Source: QIJE01 sp048541835 (GTDB lineage Bacteria; SZUA-79; Acidulodesulfobacterales; Acidulodesulfobacteraceae). Taken from it: a stretch of 64,000 nt of DNA. The stretch lies in NCBI RefSeq assembly GCF_048541835.1, contig NZ_JBLEOY010000001.1:310001-374000 (forward strand). The letters run 5' to 3'. Shown here piece by piece: positions 8,790-18,838 of this stretch. The notes below the pieces were generated by a model, which made no database searches, was not told the origin of the DNA, and saw only the letters and a list, made by a program, of their open reading frames with translations. Every line of letters begins with the position of its first letter. Within the stretch, counting starts at the first letter, position 1. Made by a program: the position numbers and the translations under genes.

Positions 8790-10238
8790 TCAGCCTGACG
8801 TAGCCGTTTTACCTAATTTCCTGTAAATCGTCTTTAATCCGACATTTAAATCTTTAGCCGTTTTAACCTTATCGTAATTATTCATCTTTAGGGTTGTTCG
8901 TATGATCAAATTTTCCGCGTCTTCAAGCGTTGCACCTACGGGTATTTTAATACAATCCTTTGAAAAAAGCCGCTCGGATTTTAAATCATGCCCTGTTTCT
9001 TCCACTTCGTTTTCTAAATATTTTTCTTTTAGGTAATTAGGCAGCAGGGATTCATCTATGGCATCTCCTCCTGTCACGGCAACCATATATTCAATTATAT
9101 TTTTTAATTCTCTTACGTTTCCGGGATAACCGTATCTTAACAAAATATCTAATGTCCCTTTATTTATATCCATAATGTTTTTGTCGTTTTCTTTAGAAAA
9201 ATCCTCTAAAAATCGCTTTATTAGGACAGGTATATCTTCCTTTCTCTCTCTAAGGGGTATGAGTTTTAAATTTATTACATTAAGCCGGTAATACAAATCC
9301 CGCCTAAACTCACCATTCGAAACTTTTTTTTCTATATCCTGAGAAGCGGCTATTACCCTTATATCCACCTTGATCGTTTTGTTCCCGCCTACTCTCTCCA
9401 ATTCCTTCTCCTGCAAAACACGTAATATTTTAGATTGCGTTTTCATGGAAACTTCACCTATCTCGTCAAGAAAGATGGTTCCGCCGTCCGCTATCTCGAA
9501 TCTCCCCTTATAAAGTGAGTCCGCTCCGGTATAAGCCCCTTTTTCGTGTCCAAAAAGCTCACTTTCTAAAATAGTTTCCGAAAGCGCAGCGCAATTTACT
9601 CTGATAAAAGGCTTATTTTTTCTCCGAGAATTATTGACTATAATATTTGCGAGCAATTCTTTACCTGTTCCAGACTCGCCTTCTATTAATACAGTAGAAT
9701 TGGTATTTGAAACAGTAATTGCGGTATTGACGATATCTATCATCTTTTTTGACGAAGTTATTAGATTGCCGAAATTAAATCTTTCATCAAGCCTTGTTTT
9801 TAAAGTATTTAATTCGTCTATAAGGCTTTTGTTGGATATTATTCGTTTAATTATTAAGCTGAGTTCGTCAAGATTTACCGGTTTAGTTATATAATCGTAT
9901 GCCCCAAGTTTTATCGCCTCTACGGCGGTTTTTACCGAGCTGAACCCCGTAACGACAACGACGTCCGTACTTTGAGCCTTGCCGTCCTTTTTTATGACTT
10001 TTAATAAATCCAACCCCGTGCCGTCCGGAAGTTTAAGATCTGTAATTACTATATCTATCTTATCCTTATCGCCTCTATCGCCGGCGTTTAAGCCTAAAAT
10101 CTTAAAAGCGGATTTAAGGCGATCTGCCTCATAAACTTTATAGCCACTGAGTTTTATAAAATCGGCAAGACCAATGCGGGAGGCTTCATCGTCTTCAACT
10201 ACTAATATTACTATGGACTTTTTATGCGTATCGCTCAT
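8790..10238 (-). CDS. NtrC-family sigma-54 response regulator
   Basis: 482 aa, three parts. A receiver domain (1-125) has the acidic pocket VVEDDEA, phospho-acceptor Asp 67 (VITDLKLPDGTG) and TKP lysine. The AAA+ sigma-54 activator domain (about 158-395) has Walker A GESGTGKE (187-194), the sigma-54 contact loop GAYTGA (234-239) and a GGTIFLDEIGE-type Walker B. A C-terminal Fis-type helix-turn-helix follows (DKVKTAKDLNVGLKTIYRKL). It sits 100 bp downstream of a histidine kinase on the same strand, its likely partner. Target genes are not evident. Confidence 0.93.
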   Translation of the reverse strand: MSDTHKKSIVILVVEDDEASRIGLADFIKLSGYKVYEADRLKSAFKILGLNAGDRGDKDKIDIVITDLKLPDGTGLDLLKVIKKDGKAQSTDVVVVTGFSSVKTAVEAIKLGAYDYITKPVNLDELSLIIKRIISNKSLIDELNTLKTRLDERFNFGNLITSSKKMIDIVNTAITVSNTNSTVLIEGESGTGKELLANIIVNNSRRKNKPFIRVNCAALSETILESELFGHEKGAYTGADSLYKGRFEIADGGTIFLDEIGEVSMKTQSKILRVLQEKELERVGGNKTIKVDIRVIAASQDIEKKVSNGEFRRDLYYRLNVINLKLIPLRERKEDIPVLIKRFLEDFSKENDKNIMDINKGTLDILLRYGYPGNVRELKNIIEYMVAVTGGDAIDESLLPNYLKEKYLENEVEETGHDLKSERLFSKDCIKIPVGATLEDAENLIIRTTLKMNNYDKVKTAKDLNVGLKTIYRKLGKTATSG

Positions 10239-10338
10239 TTTTAAACTTTTTGACTCTCCGTCCTCTATATTTTAAGACGATAATCGGTTTATTTGCTCGG
10301 TTTCGCTTCCCGTTGTGTTTTTTCTTTTAAGGAGAGCA

Positions 10339-11358
10339 TTATAAATCCTTCATGATAACCGAAATCTTTGTACCTACTCCATTATGTGAATCTACATTTA
10401 TATTAAATCCATGAGCGTCTATAATATTCTTTGTCAATGCAAGCCCAAGTCCTACTCCCGTTTTTTTAGTGGTAAAAAACGGCTCAAAAATCTTTCGCAT
10501 GTATTTTTTATCTATACCTGCTCCATTATCCTCCACGACAAGAGAAATCTTATTTAAAATATAAGAGGAATAGACCGATACCTCTCCTTTTTTACTTTTG
10601 TAAGATTCGACGGCATTTAAAATTAAATTTTTAAAAACCTGAAGCATTAAATCTTTGTCCATCTTAATGTTAATATCTCTATCTACTGAAACGGAAAATA
10701 TAATTCCCTTTGCGGAAACCCTTTTTTCAATCAATTTGTATGCCTCTTCCATTAGTTCCGAAAGGTTGACGTTTTCTAAATTTAAATCGTAATCCTTGGT
10801 AAACTTAAGTATGTTGTCCATTGTTTGGGCCAATCTCGCGGTTTCGCTTCCTATAACACTGCCGGTTTTTACGATACCGTCTTTATTCGACTCTATGTCT
10901 TTAACCTTCTCGATTAACACCCTCGAATTAATTAAGACCGAATTTATGTTACCCTTAATTTCATGAATAATAGTGGATGGTACTTCAAGGATGTTCTTTT
11001 CTACAGACCTTAATGCCAATTCGGTATTTTCCTGGCTTTCTATCAGTCTGTAAAAATAGACGAACATAAAGATTATAATGCCCGCAAATAATAACAACGC
11101 CGTAGTAAAAACAAAATAAAAGGAAACACCGTTCAGCCCGCCCGACATAGACGGATAAACAAGCCTTAGCCCCTTTTGGCCGCCAAAAAAAATCATATTA
11201 GACTGTTTAAGAGAATAGAGCGCGGAGGCTTTAGAATATAATGAACCGAAAGTATAAGCCGTATACGCGAAAAATCCCGCAGTAAGCACCGTCAAGACAA
11301 TAACGAGACTTAATAAAAAAACCTTAAATTTTTTAGTTTTAGTCTTATACGTTATCAT
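10339..11358 (-). CDS. membrane sensor histidine kinase
   Basis: 339 aa. Two membrane segments (about 13-35 and 80-104) flank a periplasmic loop of about 45 residues. Then come a dimerisation helix with phospho-acceptor His 132 (STIIHEIKGNINSVL), N box (FKNLILNAVESY), G1 (DNGAGIDKKYM), F box (IFEPFFTTKK) and G2 (GVGLGLALTKNII). The H box has KGNIN where NPL is usual, so it is somewhat divergent. It precedes the NtrC-type regulator, forming a probable two-component pair. The short sensor loop gives no ligand clue. Confidence 0.9.
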   Translation of the reverse strand: MITYKTKTKKFKVFLLSLVIVLTVLTAGFFAYTAYTFGSLYSKASALYSLKQSNMIFFGGQKGLRLVYPSMSGGLNGVSFYFVFTTALLLFAGIIIFMFVYFYRLIESQENTELALRSVEKNILEVPSTIIHEIKGNINSVLINSRVLIEKVKDIESNKDGIVKTGSVIGSETARLAQTMDNILKFTKDYDLNLENVNLSELMEEAYKLIEKRVSAKGIIFSVSVDRDINIKMDKDLMLQVFKNLILNAVESYKSKKGEVSVYSSYILNKISLVVEDNGAGIDKKYMRKIFEPFFTTKKTGVGLGLALTKNIIDAHGFNINVDSHNGVGTKISVIMKDL

Positions 11359-11389
11359 AAGTATATTTTATTAAACTTTTATTTAAAAA

Positions 11390-12346
11390 TCAAGTCAAAG
11401 GAACAATATCTTTTTTGGATTTCAGTCTTCTTCTTAAGATAAGATTTGCGAGCTCTATGTCTTTTTTAATCCTTTCTTCAAGTTCTTTTATATTATTAAA
11501 CTTTATTTCTTCTCTCAACCTTTCCGTAAAGAAAACCTCTATTTCCACATCATATATATTGCCGTTAAAATCAAATATATATGTCTCTATTCTTCTTATT
11601 TCTTCATTAAACGTAGGATTAGAACCTATATTTGTTATAGAATCATAAAATTTATCGCCTATTCTCACCTGTGTAACATACACCCCGTCTCTGGGGAACA
11701 ACTCCTCCTCCGGAATAATATTGGCCGTAGGAAATCCAAGATGCTTACCCCTGCCGCTTCCCTTAACCACACGACCGTGAACCGAATAATGCCTTCCTAA
11801 AAATCTCTTTACCGCGCAGACCCTGCCGGATATCACCAATCTTCTTATGAGCGTGCTTGAAACTACCTCTCCGTCTATTACAACGGGTTCTACGACGACA
11901 AGTTCAAAACCGAGCTCCCCTGATAGTTTCTCTAATAGGGGTATGTTTCCCGACTTTTTAACACCGAAGCCGAAATCATGTCCTACTATAATTTTAACCG
12001 GATTCAATCTTTTTACTATAATATTTTTGATAAAATCTTCCGGCATCATTCCTGAAAACTCAGGTGTAAACGTGATATAAACTAAATAATCTATACCCGT
12101 TTCCTCTACTAATTCCGTCTTTTTTTCGAATGTAGTAATCAAATGGACATTAGTCTCCGGGTGAAGAACCTTTAGCGGATGAGGATAAAAAGTCAAAACT
12201 ACCGAAACTGAATTCGATTCTAAAGAGGAATCTTTAGTGAGTTCCATTAATTTTCTGTGTCCCAGATGTATTCCGTCAAAACTGCCTATAGTAATTACCG
12301 AGTCTTTGAAGCTGCAACCTGCATCATTAATTTCCAATATTTCCAA
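11390..12346 (-). CDS. ribF: bifunctional riboflavin kinase / FAD synthetase
   Basis: RibF phosphorylates riboflavin and adenylylates FMN. The N-terminal nucleotidyltransferase half shows IGSFDGIHLGHRKL, LTFYPHPLKVL, IVGHDFGFG and STLIRRLV. The C-terminal flavokinase half shows GRGKHLGFPTANI, the PTxN motif. 318 aa is typical. The start codon appears to be TTG at 12346, with an AGGAGG about 12 nt upstream. It lies between the UbiB-like gene and the histidine kinase on the same strand. Confidence 0.93.
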   Translation of the reverse strand: MEILEINDAGCSFKDSVITIGSFDGIHLGHRKLMELTKDSSLESNSVSVVLTFYPHPLKVLHPETNVHLITTFEKKTELVEETGIDYLVYITFTPEFSGMMPEDFIKNIIVKRLNPVKIIVGHDFGFGVKKSGNIPLLEKLSGELGFELVVVEPVVIDGEVVSSTLIRRLVISGRVCAVKRFLGRHYSVHGRVVKGSGRGKHLGFPTANIIPEEELFPRDGVYVTQVRIGDKFYDSITNIGSNPTFNEEIRRIETYIFDFNGNIYDVEIEVFFTERLREEIKFNNIKELEERIKKDIELANLILRRRLKSKKDIVPLT

Positions 12347-12378
12347 TGTTTTTATTATCCTCCTTGTTCTTGTCTGTT

Positions 12379-14064
12379 TTATTTAAACAATAAAATTAAA
12401 ATATATAACAATCCCATAATCCATCCTGTTATCCCCATTATTGAAATGTATAAATGCGAAAATTCACTCCCTATGAATATGAGAACCCCCGAAGAAATTA
12501 TAACGGAAGCAAGTAAAAGTCCGCCGGTAAGCCTTTTGCTCGACCTTTCCATTTCGCCTATCAATCCCTCTAATCCCTTATGTATAAAATCTATGGAGAA
12601 TTTATCTTCCGACATTTTTTTAAGTATCTTATCCGCTCTTTTCGGAAGTACCTCAAAAAAATTCTTATAGCTTTTTAAGTTATCTATGAGCATCGCCTCA
12701 ATATCTTTTGCTTTAGCTTTCGCTTTTTTATCCGCCGATATGGAATTAAAAAACTCAAGTCCCGAATCAGCAAAGGAAAAATTTGGATTAAGCATTTTTG
12801 CCACAGACTCTATGGGAAGCATAGCCTTAAACAGAAGAGAAAGCTCCGAGGGTATCGCTAATTTATGATTATGGCCTATTTTTAAGGTTTCTAAAAGAAT
12901 CTCGGAACTATATATGTCCTTGAACGGTTTATTGTCTACGCTTTCTATGAATTCTATAAGTTCAAATTTGAATGCCTGTTCCTCCCTTTCGGTCAAATTT
13001 CCCATGCATATATCAATAAATAGAGAAGCGGCATCTTCATAATCGTCGTGAAAAAAATCAATAAAATACCTCAGAACTTTTTTTCGTAAATCTTTCGTAA
13101 TTATCCCTACGGAGCCAAAATCAATTATCCCTATCTTGTTTTCATTGATAACCAATATATTGCCGGGATGAGGGTCGGCATTAAAATAACCTACTATAAA
13201 TATCTGATTTAAAAAATGGTTTAAAAATATTTTAAGGATATTGTTTTTATCGAAACCTCTTTTAGACAATTCATTTACGTCGCTTATTTTGACTCCTTCT
13301 ATAAAATCTTCCACCAATACGTTCGCAGAAGAATATTCCCAATAAACTTTGGCTATCTCGACCGTATCTTTATCTTGGTTAATTTTCCTTACTTTTTCCG
13401 TATTTCCGGCTTCACGTAAAAAATCCAGTTCCGATGTAATATTTTTGACGAATTCCTCTAGAAATTCCTCCGCGTTATCGATATAGAGCAATTCTTTGGC
13501 GGCATCTCCGGCGATACTAGAGATAAAGTATAAAACACCTATATCCTTTTTGATTATTTTATGTACGTCCTTTTTTTTAATCTTAACGGCAACTACGGTT
13601 CCGTCTTTTAAGACCGCCTTATGCACCTGCGCTATGGAAGCCGAAGCTACGGGTGTTTCTTCAAAGGACGTAAAAACCTTTTCAATATTTAAACCGGTTT
13701 CCGCCTTAAATATTTCTCTGATATCGTTTATTTTATTATAATCTATACGTGTACTATCCTGCAGCTTCCTTAGTTCGATGATATATTTCAAAGGTAGGTC
13801 GGCTATTTCTTCGGAAAATATTTGTCCAAGTTTTATAAAGGTCGGGCCAAGCTCTTCTAAGGCATATCTCAATCTTACTTCGGGAGGAACGTTCTGATAA
13901 TTATCCACCGGATAGGCTGCCTTAAGATATTTTTTAAATATAAAAAATCTCGAAAGCCCCAAATTAGTTATGATTTGATAAAAACCATGCTTTGCAAGAA
14001 TCGCCGAAACCTGCCTTATTCTCTGAATCGCCCTCACGAATCTAATAAAATCGCCTATTTTCAT
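12379..14064 (-). CDS. UbiB/ABC1/ADCK-family atypical kinase
   Basis: 561 aa. The UbiB-type hallmarks are present: KxGQ motif (FIKLGQIFSEE), the alanine-rich nucleotide loop (VASASIAQVHKA), NADPHPGNILV and the metal-binding DFG (IGIIDFGSVG). Two C-terminal membrane segments lie at about 510-555. The family supports quinone biosynthesis or lipid homeostasis through ATPase activity at the membrane. It lies between rnr and ribF in a minus-strand run. Assignment to quinone synthesis specifically is inferred. Confidence 0.88.
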   Translation of the reverse strand: MKIGDFIRFVRAIQRIRQVSAILAKHGFYQIITNLGLSRFFIFKKYLKAAYPVDNYQNVPPEVRLRYALEELGPTFIKLGQIFSEEIADLPLKYIIELRKLQDSTRIDYNKINDIREIFKAETGLNIEKVFTSFEETPVASASIAQVHKAVLKDGTVVAVKIKKKDVHKIIKKDIGVLYFISSIAGDAAKELLYIDNAEEFLEEFVKNITSELDFLREAGNTEKVRKINQDKDTVEIAKVYWEYSSANVLVEDFIEGVKISDVNELSKRGFDKNNILKIFLNHFLNQIFIVGYFNADPHPGNILVINENKIGIIDFGSVGIITKDLRKKVLRYFIDFFHDDYEDAASLFIDICMGNLTEREEQAFKFELIEFIESVDNKPFKDIYSSEILLETLKIGHNHKLAIPSELSLLFKAMLPIESVAKMLNPNFSFADSGLEFFNSISADKKAKAKAKDIEAMLIDNLKSYKNFFEVLPKRADKILKKMSEDKFSIDFIHKGLEGLIGEMERSSKRLTGGLLLASVIISSGVLIFIGSEFSHLYISIMGITGWIMGLLYILILLFK

Positions 14065-14117
14065 ATCTAAATTAACCCTCAGTCTCTATTTGCACGCCGA
14101 GATATGCCTTTCCTGCT

Positions 14118-16499
14118 TCATTTCCGCTTTCTTGCAGACAAAAATCCCGTCTTATATTTTTTATGTTTATCGAACTCGATAAACCTCAGATCTACCTCTC
14201 TCTTTAACAGGTCGATTGAATAAACGCTGACTTCAACTTTATCTCCTATCTTAAATATCTTCCTACCATGTTTACCTTTAAGTATCTTTGTATTATCGTT
14301 ATATTCATAATAATCGTCGGCTATGGTCGAAACATGCACGAAGCCCTGTATGAAAAATCCCTTAATATCTACAAAAAAACCAAAATTTACTACGTTGGTG
14401 ATGAACCCGTCGTAAACTGCCTGTTCATTTTTTTTTAAAAACTGCATTTTCTTAAAATCGGAGTACTCCCTCTCGGCATCCGAAGAAAGTTTTTCCCGTC
14501 TGGAAATTATATTAGATACAACCCTTAAGTAGTCTAAATTCAACCATTCCGGAACATTTTTACCTTTGCCCGCGTCTCCATATCCACCACTTTCGGCTTT
14601 AAACGTTTTTTTATTGCCGTCGTCCCCGTAAAGCATAAAGGCAAGAATCCTGTGAATTAACAGGTCGGCATACCTCCTGATGGGAGACGTAAAATGAGTA
14701 TAAGAGGTCAACGCAAGTCCAAAGTGATGAATATTAACCGGAGAGTATACGGCAATACGCATAGATCTCAAAAATGCCTGCTCTAAAAAAGAGGATAATG
14801 GGTTTTCTTTTAATTTATCAAGCATTTCTTGATAGTCGAGTGAATTTTCTAATGGACCGTATACAAAAGGCAGCTTAAAATATTTTAATATTTTTAAAAA
14901 TTCTTTAACTTTTTCCTCATCCGGTCTTTCATGTACCCTATAAATCGAAGAAACTTTTTTCGCCTCAATAAATTCCGCTACGGCACAGTTTGCCGTTATC
15001 ATAAAGTCCTCAATCAAATCATGGGCAAAATTTCTCGGCTCGGGGATAACGTTTAAAACCTCGTTGTTTTCGTTTAATTCTACCTTGCTTTTAATCGGAT
15101 CGAAATATAGACTGCCGTTTTTAATCCTCTTCTTTCTTAAAATTTCTGCAAGTATTCTCATTTTTAACAGCATATCTTTTATCGGAAATAACTTTTTATC
15201 CAATTCATGAAATAGTCCGCTGTCTCCTTCATTCTCAGACTCTGTTCTATCCTCCGACATTGTTAAATAATTATATACCTCGTTATATGTCAATCTTCCG
15301 AACGTCTTTATTGCCCCCCTATATATCTTTTTTCTCTCTATTTTCCCGGATACGATATCTACATCCATTTCGCAAACCATAACAAATCTCTTTTTCTTGG
15401 GAAGAAGACTGCAAAGATCGTTGGATAATCCTTCGGGGAGCATAGGATAAACATGCCCCGGAAAATAAGTAGAATTACCTCTCTTGAAGGCTTCCTTGTC
15501 GATATAGCCTCCATATCCTACGAAATAAGAAACATCGGCTATTGCAACGTAAAGTTTTACCAAGCCCGCTTTTGTCGACGTTTCCACGCAAACGGCATCG
15601 TCAAAATCTTTCGCATCTTCACCGTCTATGGTTATAAAGGGTAGGCGCGTCAAATCGCGTCTGTTTCCACTCTTACCGCCTACGGTTTCTTCTTCCTCCA
15701 AATCTTCCGGAATTTCCGAGAGTTCTTCCATCACCTTTTCATCAAACGATTTATAAATATCATACTTATTTAAAATTATTTCTTCTTCCGTTCCCTGCGA
15801 CTCGATACCGCCTAAAACCTTGTCGATCAAGACCGCTCTTGAGGATAAATCGCCTGTTTTCGGCAAAATGGCATTTACTATTACGCCGTTTTTTAACATA
15901 TCCTTATATTTAAATCTATGCATATCAAAGTAAAAAATATCATAAAATTCAGGGGAAACGGGAGTTAAAATGGCTATATTTTTTTCAACTTTTACTACAG
16001 CTTTAAAACTTTTCAGGTTTCTTTTTACTATCCTTACGACCCTCCCCCTTCTGCCCGCAGAACCATTCTGCGACTTAGCAGATAACTTAGGCTTGCCGTT
16101 TGTTTTAACCCTTTTTCTATTCTTTTCTTTCAAATAGCGTGAACTGTCCGGTATGAGCTGTATAATTACGACATCATTCGGAATTGCACCGCCCAAATCG
16201 GAATCTCTCACGAAAATATCCCGACATCCTCCGGTATCGTCGCTTATAAATGCATAGCCCCGCTTTTTTGTAAACACGGTCCCGCGTATTAAGTTTAATT
16301 TTTGCGGATATATATATTTTTCACCTTTAGTAAGAAGCAGTTCACCGCTGCTTACCATAGAATCCAGCATTTTCTTAGCGGCAGGAAGCGCTCCGGGGGA
16401 AGCAATACTTAAGCCGTGTTTAATATCCATGAAAGATAGGGGGATATCAAACTTTTGGGAGAATAGATAAATAATATCTTCTTTAGTCACAGTTTTCAT
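14118..16499 (-). CDS. rnr: ribonuclease R
   Basis: This 793 aa 3'-5' exoribonuclease has an N-terminal winged-helix region, two cold-shock-like OB domains (GYAFISDDTGGCRDIFV), a central RNB domain with the aspartate cluster ITIDGEDAKDFDDAV and HFTSPIRRYADLLIHR, and a C-terminal S1 domain (GFITNVVNFGFFVDIKGFFI). A basic tail (KYKTGFLSARKRK) is typical of RNase R. It degrades structured RNA. It is the first gene of a minus-strand run reaching the response regulator. Confidence 0.95.
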   Translation of the reverse strand: MKTVTKEDIIYLFSQKFDIPLSFMDIKHGLSIASPGALPAAKKMLDSMVSSGELLLTKGEKYIYPQKLNLIRGTVFTKKRGYAFISDDTGGCRDIFVRDSDLGGAIPNDVVIIQLIPDSSRYLKEKNRKRVKTNGKPKLSAKSQNGSAGRRGRVVRIVKRNLKSFKAVVKVEKNIAILTPVSPEFYDIFYFDMHRFKYKDMLKNGVIVNAILPKTGDLSSRAVLIDKVLGGIESQGTEEEIILNKYDIYKSFDEKVMEELSEIPEDLEEEETVGGKSGNRRDLTRLPFITIDGEDAKDFDDAVCVETSTKAGLVKLYVAIADVSYFVGYGGYIDKEAFKRGNSTYFPGHVYPMLPEGLSNDLCSLLPKKKRFVMVCEMDVDIVSGKIERKKIYRGAIKTFGRLTYNEVYNYLTMSEDRTESENEGDSGLFHELDKKLFPIKDMLLKMRILAEILRKKRIKNGSLYFDPIKSKVELNENNEVLNVIPEPRNFAHDLIEDFMITANCAVAEFIEAKKVSSIYRVHERPDEEKVKEFLKILKYFKLPFVYGPLENSLDYQEMLDKLKENPLSSFLEQAFLRSMRIAVYSPVNIHHFGLALTSYTHFTSPIRRYADLLIHRILAFMLYGDDGNKKTFKAESGGYGDAGKGKNVPEWLNLDYLRVVSNIISRREKLSSDAEREYSDFKKMQFLKKNEQAVYDGFITNVVNFGFFVDIKGFFIQGFVHVSTIADDYYEYNDNTKILKGKHGRKIFKIGDKVEVSVYSIDLLKREVDLRFIEFDKHKKYKTGFLSARKRK

Positions 16500-16620
16500 A
16501 TATTTTCTATGTCAATCGTTTAATAAATATGATAGAATAAAAGCCCGAGTTTTTATAATGATAACATTAAGCGATTATTTTTTCATTATAAAATAAAAAA
16601 TAGTTTTTCAAAAGGTTTAG

Positions 16621-16707
16621 GCCGGAATGGCGGAATTGGTAGACGCGCACGGTTCAGGGCCGTGTAAGATTAATCTTGTGGGGGTCCGACTCCCCCTTCC
16701 GGCACCA
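16621..16707 (+). tRNA. tRNA-Leu (anticodon CAG)
   Basis: An 87-nt class II tRNA. The acceptor stem GCCGGAA pairs with TTCCGGC and a CCA end is encoded. The D arm has GGT-AGAC, and the anticodon arm CACGG-TTCAGGG-CCGTG places CAG at 16655-16657. A long variable arm follows, with T loop TCCGACT. It reads CUG leucine codons. It stands alone between rnr and the transglutaminase gene. Confidence 0.97.
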
Positions 16708-16752
16708 GACAAATAAAGGATATTAACGGAAAATCTAAATGGCGGAAAAATT

Positions 16753-18708
16753 ATGGCAAAGATTAAAAAATATTTTTACTTGCTTCCCCTTATATTGTTC
16801 TTATTTGCATTAATAGATTCGGTAAACATTACCGGTAATAATTATTACAATACCTCCTATGCGGCGGGTACTATTGATAAATCCATTAAATCGGACGTCT
16901 CGTCTAAAATATTATTAGATTACACAAATGAAAAGATAAAAAAAAAATTCGAAGACGTTATTACGGAACACGAAATAATAAAAATACTGAACAAAAAAGG
17001 CATCAATAAATACTCCACTTTAAGTTTTCCCTTTTCTAAAAAAAACCAGAAACTTCATATATATTTCATTAAAATATTTCAACCCGACGGAAACGTCTAC
17101 AACGTAAACTTAAACGGCTTAAAAACGGTTACCGCACCCTTTAACACGGAAGCACCTATTTTTTCTAATCAATTATTAAAAACAATCCGACTTCCGGAAC
17201 TCACAGATGGTTCCGTCATCAATTATAAATTTAAGACTACTACCGTAAAACCGTATATGAAAGATAGTTTTTTTACGGAAGATTATTTCGGCGGATTATC
17301 CCCTTTAAAAAAATCCGTTTATAGATTGACTATACCCAGGGACGTTTATTACAAATACGTAGAATACGGATTTGATAAAAAACCAAGCATCACCGAAAAC
17401 TCCGGAGGTACAACGCTTATCTGGCAAATATGGAATAGAAAAAAAATTATGCCGGAACAAATGGGACCGAGTGAATCCTTTATAGTTCCCCATATAACGG
17501 TATCGTCCATCAGATCCTGGGATAAAGTGGCTGTGTGGTATGCCGGACTTACAAGCGACATTATAAAACCGGGTAAAAATCTTAAGTATTTTATAAAAAA
17601 ATTAATCCGTTCAAAAAAGACAAAATTACAAAAAACGAAGGTCATTTATAATTTTGTCGCTAAAAAGATAAGGTATGTCGGATATGAATTCGGGATAGAC
17701 GGTTATAAACCCAGTAACGTTAATTCTGTTTTTAAAAATAGGTTTGGAGACTGTAAGGATCATGCAACGCTTTTTGCATCAATGTTAAGCATGATAGGCG
17801 TTAAGGCTTATCCTGTCCTTATCCCCACGACGGAAATTCCAGATATGAATCCCAAACTTCCGACACCGTTTGTTTTTGATCATGAAATAACGGCTATAAA
17901 GCTAAAAAACGGTAAATTTATGTTTGCGGACACTACCTCCAACGTCACGACGTTCGGCGACCTTCCGCCTATGGATCAGGGCAGAAACGTCTTGATTATA
18001 ATAAACAGCAAGGGGATAATAGCAAAAACTCCGATTTTTCCGCCGAGAAAAAACAGAATAGACATGAAAGAATATGCCGCTCTCTCTTATAACGGCAGTA
18101 TCAAGTCTAAAATTACCTTTGTTTATGCCGGAGCATACGACATGTATAAAAGATATCTTTACTCATCTGAATCTGCACAAAAAAAGAAAAACGGCATTTT
18201 AAAAAAAATCTTGAACATATCCCCCAATGCCAAACTAAGCGGATTTTCTTTTAAAAACGGCAACAGCCTTACAAAACCGTTCATAGAAAAGATTTCATTC
18301 TCCGCAAAAAAATATGCCGGTAAAAAAGGAAACATAATGCTTGTACGACTCCCGATAAGGACTATGACGACACTTGCTAAAGTAACTGCCCTCAATCACA
18401 GAAAATATTCGTTAAAATTCGGATATAATTTTTCCGAAAAAAATACAATATATTTAAAATTTCCAAAAAGCTATAAGCCTGTTTTTATTCCAAAAGATAT
18501 AAACATCAAAAACATTGTCGGGTCATTTAAGACCTATTACGTCGTTAAAAACAATACTGTTGTTTTTAATTCATATTTTTCAACAAACGGTTACAAAATA
18601 CCGCCTAAAAATTATCTTATGGTGAAGCGTTTGTTTAATAAAACGATAAAAACGTTAAGCCGACAGGTTTTAATATTTCACGACGACAGATTAACGACTA
18701 AACGTTAA
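16753..18708 (+). CDS. exported DUF3857 + transglutaminase-like protein
   Basis: 651 aa with an N-terminal hydrophobic signal (residues about 5-25). A DUF3857-like beta-rich region spans about 60-250. The transglutaminase core (about 290-400) has a Cys-His-Asp set: Cys 334 in FGDCKDHATL, His 377 in FDHEITAI and Asp 393 in FADTTS. A beta-rich C-terminal domain follows. Such proteins act in the periplasm as predicted proteases or cross-linkers, but their substrates are usually unknown. No operon partner is apparent: a tRNA lies upstream and mdh follows after its own promoter. Confidence 0.82.
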   Translation: MAKIKKYFYLLPLILFLFALIDSVNITGNNYYNTSYAAGTIDKSIKSDVSSKILLDYTNEKIKKKFEDVITEHEIIKILNKKGINKYSTLSFPFSKKNQKLHIYFIKIFQPDGNVYNVNLNGLKTVTAPFNTEAPIFSNQLLKTIRLPELTDGSVINYKFKTTTVKPYMKDSFFTEDYFGGLSPLKKSVYRLTIPRDVYYKYVEYGFDKKPSITENSGGTTLIWQIWNRKKIMPEQMGPSESFIVPHITVSSIRSWDKVAVWYAGLTSDIIKPGKNLKYFIKKLIRSKKTKLQKTKVIYNFVAKKIRYVGYEFGIDGYKPSNVNSVFKNRFGDCKDHATLFASMLSMIGVKAYPVLIPTTEIPDMNPKLPTPFVFDHEITAIKLKNGKFMFADTTSNVTTFGDLPPMDQGRNVLIIINSKGIIAKTPIFPPRKNRIDMKEYAALSYNGSIKSKITFVYAGAYDMYKRYLYSSESAQKKKNGILKKILNISPNAKLSGFSFKNGNSLTKPFIEKISFSAKKYAGKKGNIMLVRLPIRTMTTLAKVTALNHRKYSLKFGYNFSEKNTIYLKFPKSYKPVFIPKDINIKNIVGSFKTYYVVKNNTVVFNSYFSTNGYKIPPKNYLMVKRLFNKTIKTLSRQVLIFHDDRLTTKR

Positions 18709-18752
18709 TTACTACTACCGACGGCAAAAATCTTTCTACTAAAAGTAAACGA

Positions 18753-18782
18753 TTGATTTTTTATACGCTTATATAATATAAT
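18753..18782 (+). promoter_or_regulatory. probable promoter of the malate dehydrogenase gene
   Basis: TTGATT at 18753-18758 and TATAAT at 18777-18782 have an 18-bp spacer, giving a leader of about 50 nt before the ATG at 18839. A good Shine-Dalgarno (ACGGAGG) lies just before the start. Confidence 0.45.
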
Positions 18783-18838
18783 CCATAAATTCTATTTATT
18801 AAAAATAAACACTAAAATAAAATACGGAGGTCATTTTA